The notes beneath the pieces were generated by a model. The model worked only from the letters and a program-made list of their open reading frames with translations. It made no database searches and was not told the origin of the DNA. A stretch of 35,907 nucleotides of DNA, taken from positions 1-35,907 of IMG/VR virus record IMGVR_UViG_3300018080_000081, one strand, 5' to 3'. Positions 9,101 to 17,362 of the stretch are shown piece after piece. This stretch comes from a virus. Both the position numbers and the translations under genes were made by a program. Positions within the stretch are counted from its first letter, which is position 1. The number at the start of each line of letters is the position of its first letter.

Positions 9101-9400
9101 TAATTTATTAATTATAAATGAATCTTTTTTATATTTTTTGCTAGTTTGTGATGGGCCATTTAGCTCTTCAGGTGTAAAAATAAATGGATCTTCAATATCT
9201 TCTTGAAGCATGTCAAAATCAATATCACTATTTTCTTGTTGTCCAAGTTCTAATTCTTCAGGTGTAAATATAAATGGATCTTCAATATCTTCTTGTTCAA
9301 CACTTAAATCTAGTAATGAATTATCTTCTTGTTGTCCAAGTTCTAATTCTTCAGGTGTAAAAATAAACGGATCTTCAATAGGTTGCAACTCATTTGCCAT
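6155..9400 (-). CDS. Largest internal virion / DNA-ejection protein candidate
   Basis: A 1081-aa protein. The N-terminus holds three copies of IEDPFIFTPEEL (residues about 8-25, 39-56 and 69-80; the first two continue as ELGQQE) about 30 residues apart. A basic linker follows, then a Gly/Ala-rich hydrophobic stretch (about 150-195, SGAALGALVGGLIGSIIPG) that could insert in membrane. The middle and C-terminal parts are basic and helical, with a YGGQQWETSKWL...YPDWTISALKQAG region like that of large internal proteins of other podoviruses. By size and position it resembles T7 gp16 in role, but I see no lysozyme or transglycosylase motif. It is the last of four consecutive internal-protein candidates. 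Confidence 0.65.
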   Translation of the reverse strand: MANELQPIEDPFIFTPEELELGQQEDNSLLDLSVEQEDIEDPFIFTPEELELGQQENSDIDFDMLQEDIEDPFIFTPEELNGPSQTSKKYKKDSFIINKLARSASRGIGKGSAGAVAKTLIGSEEDNEVADSLLEGIVELGGEALSDAPANMSGAALGALVGGLIGSIIPGAGTVAGAQTGAVIFSIAFPTIIKESLREYNDYAKQGGNATLGGFISRAGHVLKETGKAGTVGLVASKASKLLPLLNKIPVYKKILNTKIGRSATDRALEYGSITTAQSLLEGEMPTTEQLKNNALAMVGGMIAHKFGVPIKKYLPEPIKKAPSRIVEKLPSVIRKPIQKIQGYTQEIKQSIQNKEAFDLLKEHVGERDAQIFKTQLEFRDKIYKKENGKRVPKFTPTQLEEASYLRQKTGNPNITGDTYESLEKRTSPQVKKLVNDVDTYFKQRLKQINSDPRLKDINPRDTLIDTYLPGLYEGDIKKAVQTKGFPELTPFSKEKQFLTHEEAIKARLKPKYKSIVENVAVYDEITNKTLAKSKMINAIEKTPGDTPLIVRSNNAELYNKVKNLGFVPFEESILKRYETPTGEWKTAAGPVLIDPKIADAFQGVFSKEGFKQDSKFWRNFDNASNILKTVNVTLSPFHMVPLTESAVGALGFSKGLNFKWIAKQGDQLLNSKQFMVDAVRNGVKFEKPIDYNKGSNLINRGLDQIASKGGKITNSVIGKTKKVLNYMFEVYHPRLKAVTYNELLNKELTNLIKAGKPATPEQRKAIGRDIASLVNNIYGGQQWETSKWLNDKNTMKKLSRVIAYPDWTISALKQAGSAFASRTKGRLGRKYWTNYIIKTSLMQGALKYFFGGWEQTDKKNNSIRGVRWSREKASKNFWNGDPSKWYMFSLPDVNIKVGSSIFNPGRDTRNKRAYGHLGKQALEIFGYITNPVQTLFGKTNPVLRILNQQLIGSTPSDDTNYPVRGKYDQGEFKPWDATKPYTPERVVSRIKSLMQGVLPFSVSSLTSKGFGVYIGSGLGAIPISQGMSLRKAENYVARALKRKDSKLLSNVIKTLIDNGYKDSSIKALITKVSSRVSKNR
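9160..9385. repeat. Triplicated coding repeat for the IEDPFIFTPEEL motif
   Basis: The DNA around TCTTCAGGTGTAAA and GGATCTTCAAT (plus-strand view) occurs three times, near 9,165, 9,255 and 9,350. The encoded peptide is better conserved than the acidic, Gln-rich spacers between copies, which points to selection on the motif. Confidence 0.8.
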
Positions 9401-9410
9401 ATTATATATC

Positions 9411-10445
9411 CTATCTATAATTTCTATTTAAAGCTTTCAACATTTCATTTATAGAACCTGAGTCGCGTCTATCATCCTGTAAACCTGTCTTAATAGCATA
9501 TGGATTCACTATAGGCGCTCTTTTTTGTGATAATGATTGATATACTTGTTGCAAATTTTGTTGTTGCTGAAGTTGTTTTTGTCGTTGTTGTTGCTGTAGA
9601 AGTTCTTGTTGTTTTAAATTTTCTTTTTCTAATGATTTTTTTCGCTTTAGCATTTGTTTTATAGCTTCTTGAATTTCTTTTCTGCTTTTTTTTCTAACCT
9701 CATATCCAGACATTTTTGCTTGTGCTTCAGTTGCTCTTGATAATCTATATAATTGTTCAGCATATGGTTGCTTATAAAAACTCGCACTTGTTTTAACTTG
9801 ATTTAATGCCTTATCTTTAAACCATTTACTTATTTCTTGATCAAGTGGTTGCCCTGTAATTATTTTCCATTCAGTTGTTCCATCTAAATTTGCTTTATCA
9901 ATCTCACTAAGTTTACCCTCTTGATATTGCTTTTTAAGTGTACGCACTCTTAATGTATCTGGATGTATTGCTTTTTTATTTAACTTTTTAAGTTCTTTAT
10001 CTTCTTTTTTCTTATTATATAATAATAATTTTTGATTTTCTGCTTGTTTGTTTTTTACATAATTTATTATATCTTTTGAAGACCAACCTTCAAACATTGC
10101 TGGATCTGAACCGACTTCTTCGGCATATTTAATAGCTGATTCTCTTTTAGTTTTTTCCTCTTCTGCTTTTTGATCTTGCCTAGATGTTAATAACTGTTTA
10201 TTTCTATTGAATTCTAGAAATTTTCGTTGTTGTGTAGGTGCCATTTGTTGAAACTCTGGATTATCAACTATACTTGGATCTTGCGCTCTTGCTAATGCTG
10301 CTATAGATCTTTTTTCACGCTCCTGTTTACTGCGTTCTAATCTAGCACCTAAATAACCACCTAAAATATTAGCTAAACTATTACCTGTACTAGCTAACAA
10401 TCGTTTTTCTGGACTATATTCATAATCATCATTGTAATAAGGCAT
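9411..10445 (-). CDS. Coiled-coil, Gln-rich internal virion protein candidate
   Basis: A 344-aa protein. The ATG overlaps the TAA of the upstream gene by one base (TAATG) behind GGAGG. The N-terminus is acidic and tyrosine-rich (YYNDDYEYSPEKR), then a short Gly/Ala/Leu segment (NSLANILGGYLGARL). The rest is highly charged and helical, with a Lys/Glu/Gln coiled coil at about residues 255-305 that contains runs of Gln. No catalytic motif is visible. Its place between two large internal-protein candidates suggests part of the same injected set. The family is not recognised. Confidence 0.6.
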   Translation of the reverse strand: MPYYNDDYEYSPEKRLLASTGNSLANILGGYLGARLERSKQEREKRSIAALARAQDPSIVDNPEFQQMAPTQQRKFLEFNRNKQLLTSRQDQKAEEEKTKRESAIKYAEEVGSDPAMFEGWSSKDIINYVKNKQAENQKLLLYNKKKEDKELKKLNKKAIHPDTLRVRTLKKQYQEGKLSEIDKANLDGTTEWKIITGQPLDQEISKWFKDKALNQVKTSASFYKQPYAEQLYRLSRATEAQAKMSGYEVRKKSRKEIQEAIKQMLKRKKSLEKENLKQQELLQQQQRQKQLQQQQNLQQVYQSLSQKRAPIVNPYAIKTGLQDDRRDSGSINEMLKALNRNYR

Positions 10446-12427
10446 TATTTTCCTCCGAAAAATTCATCTACTTTTCTACCAATTATTGGATCTCTTACAG
10501 CAGCCGTTTGTTCTGCTATATCCCATAACCTAGTTGGCTTTGGTATAACACGTCTTAATTCAGGCTGTGGTGTTTGTTTTTGTCCAAGTACAGCTTCTTC
10601 TGCAGTTAACCTATTACCACGTCTTGTTAAATCAACATTCATTGCAGATTCTTGAGCAACTAAATCTTGATTACGAAGTGCTTGTTGGTATTCTTGTTGT
10701 TGTTTCATATTCCTTAATTCCTCATTAGCTATAGCAGTTTGTCTATTAATAGCAGCTATTTGCTTACGTTGCTGTATTCTTGCATTAGCTATATTTGCAT
10801 TAGATAGATCAATATTTCTTTGTCTTATTTGTGGTCCAAGCACATTTCTTAATTCAGACTCTAAACCCATTGTTACCTCTTCAGGTGAAACATTTCTACC
10901 TAACATTTCTGATGTTTGCTTTTGCAAGAATGGTCTAGAAGATTGTAAAAGATTTTCAATTATTGGATTAGCTAATTCATCACCAGTTTCATAACCTTTA
11001 TATGTTGGCTGCTCAGGTCCAAGTATTCCAAGTTTTCTACCTAAATAACCAAATCCTTTACCTATTTGTCTATTAAGTCCAACTTCTTCAGAAGTATTAT
11101 AAATATTTTCAAGCAATGATAATGCAGCACGAATATTATTAGCAGCATTAGGATCTTTCAATAAGTTGCCTAATCCTCGAACTGGTGTTGCTGCTTGTCT
11201 TCTTAAACGTTGGAATCTTGTAAGAGGTGCCTTTCTACTACCAAGATTTTTCATATTATAAAAATTATAATCACCAGTATCAGCAATTCTATTATAAATA
11301 TCTATAAGCGGTCCGAATGTAGCAGGTTTACCTTTAGTTCCTGCAATAAGATCTGCAAGACCTCTTTTACCTCTACTAAAATAACCTTCTTGTCCACCAG
11401 ATAATAAGTCTCCTAAACCTGCTAATTCACCTCTATTTTGTTTTGATAATAAATTTGTTAGATAGTTAGATCCTGCACTTCCTAACATTTGGCCAGCAAC
11501 ACCACCTAAACCAGGCAATCCAACCGTAGAACCAAGAGCAGTGCCTGCTAATCCTCCACCAACTGAACCTCCTATATTAGTAAAAGGACGTGCTTGTCTT
11601 GCAAATTTTGCTATACCTGTTTCTGGTGGACGTACCATATTTATAAAGTTATCATATTTACCTAATAGTCGACTATTTGTAGGTTGCCCATATCTTGGTC
11701 TAGGTTCTGGTTGATATTGTTGATATGCATTATATAAATCTGGTAAAGATTCTGCTATTTTTTCACCAGTACCTTTTGATACTCCAGGTATTTTACCTAA
11801 TAAGCCTGCAATTTCAGATTCTGCTGATGATTTTTTGTCACTATCAGTTCTAAATTTTTTAGCTAGATCTTCATTTGCATCACGTTGTTCTTGATCATAT
11901 CGAGAACCAGATTTTGTATCTCTTACTTTATTATAAAGATTAGTAATAGAGTTTTTTTTAATGTCTTTTTGCAACTCAGGCATCTTATCTGCTGTAAATA
12001 TTTTTTTTGCTTCACTATAAATCTTACGCTCTTCCTCAGTTTGAGGATTCCTTTTTACAACAATTTTATTAAATTCTTTATCATTTAAATTATTAATATT
12101 TTTAAAAAAAGTAACATCTTCTGGCGTTATTTTTTCTTTTTTAATAAGATCTTTAACATTTTGAGAACCATAACTAACAAATCTACCTAATAATGATGGA
12201 TTTTTACCAGCTGCTCTTGCTTTTGCTGCTGACTCTTTATTTGTCTTTGCTAAATTTCGTATTAATTTACCAGGTAAACCTCTTATATTATTATATGACT
12301 TTAATATTTTATCATTTTTAGCACTAACACCTTTACCTTTAGAGACAATATTTCGCAATTCTCTTAATGTTATCTTATTTCTACTTAAAAGTGCTCGTAT
12401 TGCTTTTATTTCACTTTTTTCAGCCAT
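10445..12427 (-). CDS. Large internal virion / ejection protein candidate
   Basis: A 660-aa protein. I place the start at the ATG at 12427, which has GGAG 7 nt upstream. A longer frame upstream would overlap the previous gene for 80 nt without a better site. The N-terminal third is Lys-rich and helical (KGKGVSAKNDKILKSYNNIR). A glycine-zipper region (about residues 285-325, GGSVGGGLAGTALGSTVG) could insert in membrane. The C-terminus is a Gln/Asn/Ala-rich helical segment (RQKQIAAINRQTAIANEELR type). The mix of a basic helical body and a glycine zipper is typical of phage proteins ejected with DNA. No enzyme motif is seen. Confidence 0.6.
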   Translation of the reverse strand: MAEKSEIKAIRALLSRNKITLRELRNIVSKGKGVSAKNDKILKSYNNIRGLPGKLIRNLAKTNKESAAKARAAGKNPSLLGRFVSYGSQNVKDLIKKEKITPEDVTFFKNINNLNDKEFNKIVVKRNPQTEEERKIYSEAKKIFTADKMPELQKDIKKNSITNLYNKVRDTKSGSRYDQEQRDANEDLAKKFRTDSDKKSSAESEIAGLLGKIPGVSKGTGEKIAESLPDLYNAYQQYQPEPRPRYGQPTNSRLLGKYDNFINMVRPPETGIAKFARQARPFTNIGGSVGGGLAGTALGSTVGLPGLGGVAGQMLGSAGSNYLTNLLSKQNRGELAGLGDLLSGGQEGYFSRGKRGLADLIAGTKGKPATFGPLIDIYNRIADTGDYNFYNMKNLGSRKAPLTRFQRLRRQAATPVRGLGNLLKDPNAANNIRAALSLLENIYNTSEEVGLNRQIGKGFGYLGRKLGILGPEQPTYKGYETGDELANPIIENLLQSSRPFLQKQTSEMLGRNVSPEEVTMGLESELRNVLGPQIRQRNIDLSNANIANARIQQRKQIAAINRQTAIANEELRNMKQQQEYQQALRNQDLVAQESAMNVDLTRRGNRLTAEEAVLGQKQTPQPELRRVIPKPTRLWDIAEQTAAVRDPIIGRKVDEFFGGK

Positions 12428-12428
12428 A

Positions 12429-13310
12429 TTAACTCCTTTGTTGTTGAAGATTATATACTGGCTGGTTACCCATTCTATATTGTTGCACACCTTGACGATA
12501 ACGCTCTGACCCATATCTATTTAACAGATTTGATTGACCCTGACTATGTTCTTGTCTTCTTAAGAAATCCTGTTGGCTCATACCAGTTTCAGCTCTATTT
12601 AATCCAGACAAGAAACTTTGAAGTTCAGTTTGTGCACCAATTTGTCCTAATCCAAGATTCTGATTTTCTATATCAACAATAGCATTTTGCCTAGCATAAT
12701 CACTTAATGCACCTAATTGGCTTTGTGCAGACTGTCTTGCTCTTTCATTATATAATTCATTAAATGCACCTACAGCATCTGACCCCATTAAGCCTAACGG
12801 ATTAGATGCTTCTACCTGACTAGATAGTTGACCATAATCACGTCTATATCCACGCTCATTAGCTTCTTTAATACTTTGTAACATAGCTGCCAATCCAGTT
12901 AATTTTTGTACTTGAGGTGCATCTCCAACAGTCTGAGGTAAACCACCCGCTATATTACTACCTTGTTGATATAATACACGTCTTGGTTGAAAAGTATTTT
13001 GACCAGAAGATAAATATTTTAAACCCTTAGATAGATTTTGCTTTTGCAACTCATATGCTTCAGGCCCTAAATTCATTTGTCCAAGTACTTTATCTCTACG
13101 ATATGCATAAGGATTTTTCCATTTTCTGTATCTATCTAAAGCATATGCGCCACCCTTTAACGCTTCTGGTAGTAATGCTACTCCTGCACCTATAAGCGCT
13201 CCTGTTCCTGCTCCTGCGGCAGCACCTGCAGGACCACCAGCAGCACCAATTCCACCTCCTATAGTAGCACCAGACCCTGCTCCAGCTGCTAAATTAGTAA
13301 AAAAATCCAT
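12429..13310 (-). CDS. Internal virion protein candidate with N-terminal glycine zipper
   Basis: A 293-aa protein. The ATG at 13310 (MDFFTNLAAGAG) is chosen because GGGAGAA lies about 7 nt upstream. An in-frame ATG at 13325 has no such site. Residues about 8-50 are an unbroken Gly/Ala/Ile membrane-active stretch (GATIGGGIGAAGGPAGAAAG). The rest is Gln/Arg/Tyr-rich and probably helical. Size and order make it a counterpart of T7 gp14, the first of the ejected pore proteins. That is inference, as there is no sequence match I can name. It begins a new transcription block after the plus-strand gene. Confidence 0.6.
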   Translation of the reverse strand: MDFFTNLAAGAGSGATIGGGIGAAGGPAGAAAGAGTGALIGAGVALLPEALKGGAYALDRYRKWKNPYAYRRDKVLGQMNLGPEAYELQKQNLSKGLKYLSSGQNTFQPRRVLYQQGSNIAGGLPQTVGDAPQVQKLTGLAAMLQSIKEANERGYRRDYGQLSSQVEASNPLGLMGSDAVGAFNELYNERARQSAQSQLGALSDYARQNAIVDIENQNLGLGQIGAQTELQSFLSGLNRAETGMSQQDFLRRQEHSQGQSNLLNRYGSERYRQGVQQYRMGNQPVYNLQQQRS

Positions 13311-13397
13311 AATGCTTTCTCCCATTTATGATATATATATCAATTAAACATGTTTAATTATAGAATAGTCCTAAGTAGAAAAAAATAAGAGGCATTT
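13311..13397. promoter_or_regulatory. Divergent control region with an 18-bp perfect palindrome
   Basis: This 87-bp gap separates the minus-strand internal-protein gene from a plus-strand gene. AATTAAACATGTTTAATT at 13342-13359 is a perfect palindrome. A TATAAT -10 element reads leftward at 13362-13357, partly overlapping it, with only a weak T-rich -35. The palindrome is a plausible operator for one or both genes. Confidence 0.45.
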
Positions 13398-13853
13398 ATG
13401 GATTATAATAATTATTTAGTAGATAAAATACAATATACACAAAATCAAGATGATTTAGTTTTTAATTTATATAAAGGTGTTAACGATTTAATAGATATAA
13501 CGAATATCAAAAAGAATGGAATTTTATTTAATGGTGAAACATCTAGTTGTGAGCAATGGTATTTAAACACACCAGGGAGTGAACCAAAACCAGTATTTAC
13601 TATAGTTGTAGATTGTGGAGCATTACCTAACACTGGAACCATTGTAATACCTCACAATATACCAATAATAACTGGATGGAAGATAATAAGTTTCGATGGT
13701 ACTGCAACAGATCCAACCCTATTACATACAATATCAATGAAAAGTAATACAATAAATATAATAATAACTTCTATAAATATATGTATAACAACTACAGCTA
13801 ATCTTAGTGCATTTACTGAGTCACACTTAATAATAAAATATATAAAAAATTAA
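13398..13853 (+). CDS. Lone plus-strand gene, probable virion appendage protein
   Basis: A 151-aa protein, ATG behind AAGAGG. It is the only plus-strand gene inside the structural block, and its end overlaps the end of the nozzle gene by 4 nt (tail to tail). The middle (VDCGALPNTGTIVIPHNIP, then WKIISFDGTATDPTLLH) and the C-terminal strand (SHLIIKYIKN) match a pattern I know from small domains of phage tail-spike or appendage proteins, where DFGALPN...HGI is followed by a beta-rich body. It has no signal peptide. I infer a small structural or accessory protein with its own timing. Confidence 0.65.
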   Translation: MDYNNYLVDKIQYTQNQDDLVFNLYKGVNDLIDITNIKKNGILFNGETSSCEQWYLNTPGSEPKPVFTIVVDCGALPNTGTIVIPHNIPIITGWKIISFDGTATDPTLLHTISMKSNTINIIITSINICITTTANLSAFTESHLIIKYIKN

Positions 13854-15931
13854 ATATATTTTGCTGGATCTGTATATAACATTATTGCGTTAATAGTTAA
13901 TTCTTGAAATGGTAGTGTATCATCAAGAATAATATTTAATGAATATACCAATTTCAATGATATTGATTCAGCCATACAAGGTAAATAAACATAATGCCAT
14001 AAACGCTTCTGCTCTAATTCAGTTGCATTATATCCAATAGTCTCTAAATATGATGTTCCTAAATATACATCTGTAGCTGTTATATATGCATCTTCAGAAC
14101 CATTTGGTCTCATTGCTAATGCGATTTGACCATTAACTGTGGTTCTATTTACATTGAAAGCAACTTTATTAATAGATAATCCAAAACCTTGTTTCATATA
14201 AGTATTAAATTGTTTAGTTTCTATATCAATTCTATCAATAATTAATACAGTAGCATCACCATTATAGTCAGTATCTACAGATGTAGTATTTAGTATTTTA
14301 ATTGTATTAACATCAACACTTTCTTGTATTTGATATGAACCATTTAAACCAACTAAACCTGAATTAGTAATTCGTATGAAATCGTTTCCATCTAAATTAT
14401 GATTATATATAGTTAAATTAATATTATTTGCATCAACACGTACTATATTAATTATATTTTGAGATATAGCGTTTTTATATATATCACCTCTAAGTCGTAA
14501 AATATAACCTTTATGGTTACCACATACAATTATACCTGTAATATAACTAAGACCGTTTATTCCATGATTTATTTTATATACCGTTGTATAATTATCTCTT
14601 ATTAAACTAAAAGTATTATTTTTATAGTTATACAAAATAATAATATTTGGTATTCTTTCATTTATTTCACTATTTGCTAATATATATATAAGTTCTTCAT
14701 CAGAGTCCTTATAAATATTTCCATATCTATATTCATAAGATTCAATATCACCGCTAAATTGATTGTTTATTTTTATAATATTTTTACCATCGTAAATATA
14801 AATACCATAATTATTCACAAATAAAAGTGTATTATTGACTTCAATTACATTATTGATCTTGGAACCAAATGTAGAATCTATTAGAGTTACCTTAAAGCGT
14901 TGTGCTGGATTATTACTACTTGTTAATTCATATATACTATCTCTACAAAAAACTATAAGTCTTCCATTTAATATTTCACAACAATTTATTTCTTCATGTA
15001 TAGGTAAATCAATGAAACCACCTTTATTTGTAGCTACTATAGATTCATACCAAGAATCTACTTCAAATATTTTACCAAATTCACTCCACCTAATTCTATT
15101 TTTATGTCTTACTTCAGTTGCTACACCACCCCCATATTCAACTGTATCCATCAAAAACAGATGTCCTGAATATTGCTTAATAACACTACAGCGTCTAATT
15201 TCATTATTAGCAACATTTGAAAATTTTGGATAAAAATTAGTAAACACATTTGTAGTTGAATCGTAATATTTTAATGGATCTAGATACTTAGCAACAACTA
15301 AAGCAGTTTTTCCAGATAAAGCACCTTGAAAGTTTTCTGATTGATACCTACGAATTGTTGATGAAGTCCATTTACTATTAGCACCTATTATTCGTTCCCA
15401 CCCAGTTGTTTGAAATTTATATGCAAATTCTTGATCAAATGCTATTTCTAATATATCACCTTCTTGATTAAATTCAGTCATACCCATTACTTTTGTTGAT
15501 GGGTACCAATAAACTATTGTATTTACTGCTGCTCCAGTAATATTTACACTTATAGGTGGTCCAATTATATTATTATTACCAGTTACTCCTAGTGTAGATG
15601 ATTTCATAGCACCAATATCTTGATATATTGTAAAAAGTGTATCTCCTACTGAAAATTGCTGTCCTAATGCTGGAGCACTACCAGCAAAATCCGCGATAAG
15701 TGCAGCAAAATCTCCTGATACAGGGTCTGTTGTACCTATATTAACTCTTAACCTGGAATTTAAACCTCTAGCATTAGTAGTATCTAACAAGTACGTACTA
15801 GGACGCCTAACAATTTTTCCATCACTAATGTACATATTCTTTAAAGTTGTAAAAGAATCTTCAGGGGTTAAAAATGGCACCAAATCTGTATGGAGACCAG
15901 AGTTTATTGGTGCTATTAAAAACTTATCCAC
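13850..15931 (-). CDS. Tail nozzle / stabilisation protein
   Basis: A 693-aa protein. The frame opens with a GTG at 15931 that overlaps the end of the adaptor gene by 8 nt, so translation is probably coupled; no good ribosome site is seen. The opening (INSGLHTDLVPFLTPEDSFTTLKNMYISDGKIVRRPSTYLL) is typical of podovirus tail tube or stabilisation proteins. Repeated beta motifs follow (NGRLIVFCRDSIYEL, NTLLFVNNYGIYIYDGKNI, IPNIIILYNYKNNTFSLI) that suggest a beta-propeller. The role is inferred to match T7 gp12 or P22 gp10, sealing the head and forming the tail nozzle. It lies directly after the adaptor gene, as expected. Confidence 0.7.
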   Translation of the reverse strand: MDKFLIAPINSGLHTDLVPFLTPEDSFTTLKNMYISDGKIVRRPSTYLLDTTNARGLNSRLRVNIGTTDPVSGDFAALIADFAGSAPALGQQFSVGDTLFTIYQDIGAMKSSTLGVTGNNNIIGPPISVNITGAAVNTIVYWYPSTKVMGMTEFNQEGDILEIAFDQEFAYKFQTTGWERIIGANSKWTSSTIRRYQSENFQGALSGKTALVVAKYLDPLKYYDSTTNVFTNFYPKFSNVANNEIRRCSVIKQYSGHLFLMDTVEYGGGVATEVRHKNRIRWSEFGKIFEVDSWYESIVATNKGGFIDLPIHEEINCCEILNGRLIVFCRDSIYELTSSNNPAQRFKVTLIDSTFGSKINNVIEVNNTLLFVNNYGIYIYDGKNIIKINNQFSGDIESYEYRYGNIYKDSDEELIYILANSEINERIPNIIILYNYKNNTFSLIRDNYTTVYKINHGINGLSYITGIIVCGNHKGYILRLRGDIYKNAISQNIINIVRVDANNINLTIYNHNLDGNDFIRITNSGLVGLNGSYQIQESVDVNTIKILNTTSVDTDYNGDATVLIIDRIDIETKQFNTYMKQGFGLSINKVAFNVNRTTVNGQIALAMRPNGSEDAYITATDVYLGTSYLETIGYNATELEQKRLWHYVYLPCMAESISLKLVYSLNIILDDTLPFQELTINAIMLYTDPAKYI

Positions 15932-16916
15932 GATAGTACCAACCGTATGGGTCAGGTGTCATAACAGTATTAAATATAGTTGCAGGAGCTTCTTTACCTC
16001 TAATTAAATCTGACTTTGTCGTAACTAATGATTCCTGTTTTTCAAATTCAGGCATTAAGTTTTGTATAGCTTCATAATTAGATAGATCTTCAAGTATCTT
16101 CTTAGCCGCACCTAAAGCAATATATTGCCACCATTCTTTTATTAATGGATAATCAATATCATTTACTAATGCATCTGGCTTTGTACGTGCTTGAAACTGT
16201 ACCTCATAAACCTGATCAGGTACAGGTCTTAATGTTAATTTATTATCATAATACAACATAGCTTCTGGTTGAGAATAACTATATGCATCAAACTCATATG
16301 TAATTGCCTCACCGTCTTTAGGTGCTCCACCATAAGTAATATCTATTTCACCTGTAAGATAATCTATATTTCCTACATTATTGTTACCCTGATCTCTTAA
16401 TGTTCCTACATTTTTCTCACGTCCAAATGAATCAATATTAGGAAGATCTCTTATAATAATTGCCTCACCTATAGCATTTAAAGTACCAATAATAACAGAG
16501 TTATGAAGAACCTTATTTGGCAACGTATAAGTAAATACTAGTGTTACACCATCACCGGTACCAATCTCACCATGCAATTTATTCATTGGATAGATATTAT
16601 AAAACTCATTAGGAGACTGTGATAAAAATATTTCATCTCCTGATACATAAACTGGTCGCTCTAAAGATATAATTACATCTTTAAAATCTTTCAAGTTTAA
16701 ATCAAAATTACCTGTTGTAGTTGTATAAACATCTACATAAGGAGTTGTGGCAAACTTTATAGTTTTATTCAAATCAAATGTTTGTATTCGACTTGGTAAA
16801 TCTTCTGTTAAGAACGTATTAATATAAACTAACAACTCTGCATCACTTAATTGTGTTGTAGTTGCCATTTTTGTTATTCGTCTTACTTTATTTTTAATAT
16901 CTAAAAGTGTTGCCAT
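15924..16916 (-). CDS. Head-tail adaptor
   Basis: A 330-aa protein, ATG behind GGGAG. The N-terminal helices (LLDIKNKVRRITKM, LSDAELLVYINTFLTEDLP) and C-terminal helices (EWWQYIALGAAKKILEDL) are those of podovirus adaptors (T7 gp11, P22 gp4 class). A long beta-rich insert lies between them (about residues 60-235), including FTYTLPNKVLHNSVIIGT and IDYLTGEIDITYGGAPKDG. It should bind the portal ring and carry the nozzle. It comes between a small structural gene and the nozzle gene. Confidence 0.75.
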   Translation of the reverse strand: MATLLDIKNKVRRITKMATTTQLSDAELLVYINTFLTEDLPSRIQTFDLNKTIKFATTPYVDVYTTTTGNFDLNLKDFKDVIISLERPVYVSGDEIFLSQSPNEFYNIYPMNKLHGEIGTGDGVTLVFTYTLPNKVLHNSVIIGTLNAIGEAIIIRDLPNIDSFGREKNVGTLRDQGNNNVGNIDYLTGEIDITYGGAPKDGEAITYEFDAYSYSQPEAMLYYDNKLTLRPVPDQVYEVQFQARTKPDALVNDIDYPLIKEWWQYIALGAAKKILEDLSNYEAIQNLMPEFEKQESLVTTKSDLIRGKEAPATIFNTVMTPDPYGWYYRG

Positions 16917-16935
16917 AACAACTCCCTTTAATTAG

Positions 16936-17316
16936 TTAATAGTTCACACTACTAAAAAAATAACGTTGTACTGTTACATTCTCAACACCAACTTGCTCAC
17001 CTTGATTATTAAATATTGCTTTAGGTGTTGTATATGAACAACTATTTATATGATCTGCAACTTTTCTAGGTATAGTTTCTTCTTTTCCATGATGTAAAGT
17101 ATAAAATTTTGCAGGATAAGTGCTATCACTATAACTAAATTTAATATCTTTATCCGGAACTTCTAAATTCCTAAAGACTCCTGTTACTAATTCATCACCT
17201 TTCTTCTTAATTCCTGGATTAGTGATTTCAACAGTAACTTCTTTTTTATGTTTAGTGTCTAATGTTTTTTGCAAAGTACTTTCTTCGTTTTTATTCTTTT
17301 TTATCTTTTCAGACAT
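16936..17316 (-). CDS. Small conserved structural-module protein
   Basis: A 126-aa protein, ATG behind AGGAG. The N-terminal 25 residues are Lys/Glu-rich and probably disordered. The rest holds DKDIKFSYSDSTYPAKFYTLHHGKEETIPRKVADHINSC, a pattern I remember from unnamed proteins coded between capsid and adaptor in N4-gp56-type clusters. No enzyme motif is present. A strong terminator upstream (17333-17356) means it may be made in smaller amount than the capsid proteins. A minor head or head-completion role is inferred from position only. Confidence 0.6.
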   Translation of the reverse strand: MSEKIKKNKNEESTLQKTLDTKHKKEVTVEITNPGIKKKGDELVTGVFRNLEVPDKDIKFSYSDSTYPAKFYTLHHGKEETIPRKVADHINSCSYTTPKAIFNNQGEQVGVENVTVQRYFFSSVNY

Positions 17317-17332
17317 TTTGTCTCCTTAAAAA

Positions 17333-17356
17333 TAGGAGGGGAAAAGCCCCCTCCTA
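17333..17356 (-). terminator. Strong intrinsic terminator in the late operon
   Basis: TAGGAGGGG and CCCCTCCTA form a 9-bp GC-rich stem with a 6-nt loop. On the minus strand it is followed by TTTTT. It follows the capsid and FCCH-like genes and should cap their high expression while letting some transcripts pass to the adaptor genes. Confidence 0.85.
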
Positions 17357-17362
17357 CTAAAT

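Noticed and set aside
12428-12514. Longer N-terminus for the 660-aa internal protein
   Set aside because: It would overlap the upstream gene for over 80 nt and lacks a ribosome site, while the ATG at 12427 has GGAG at good spacing.
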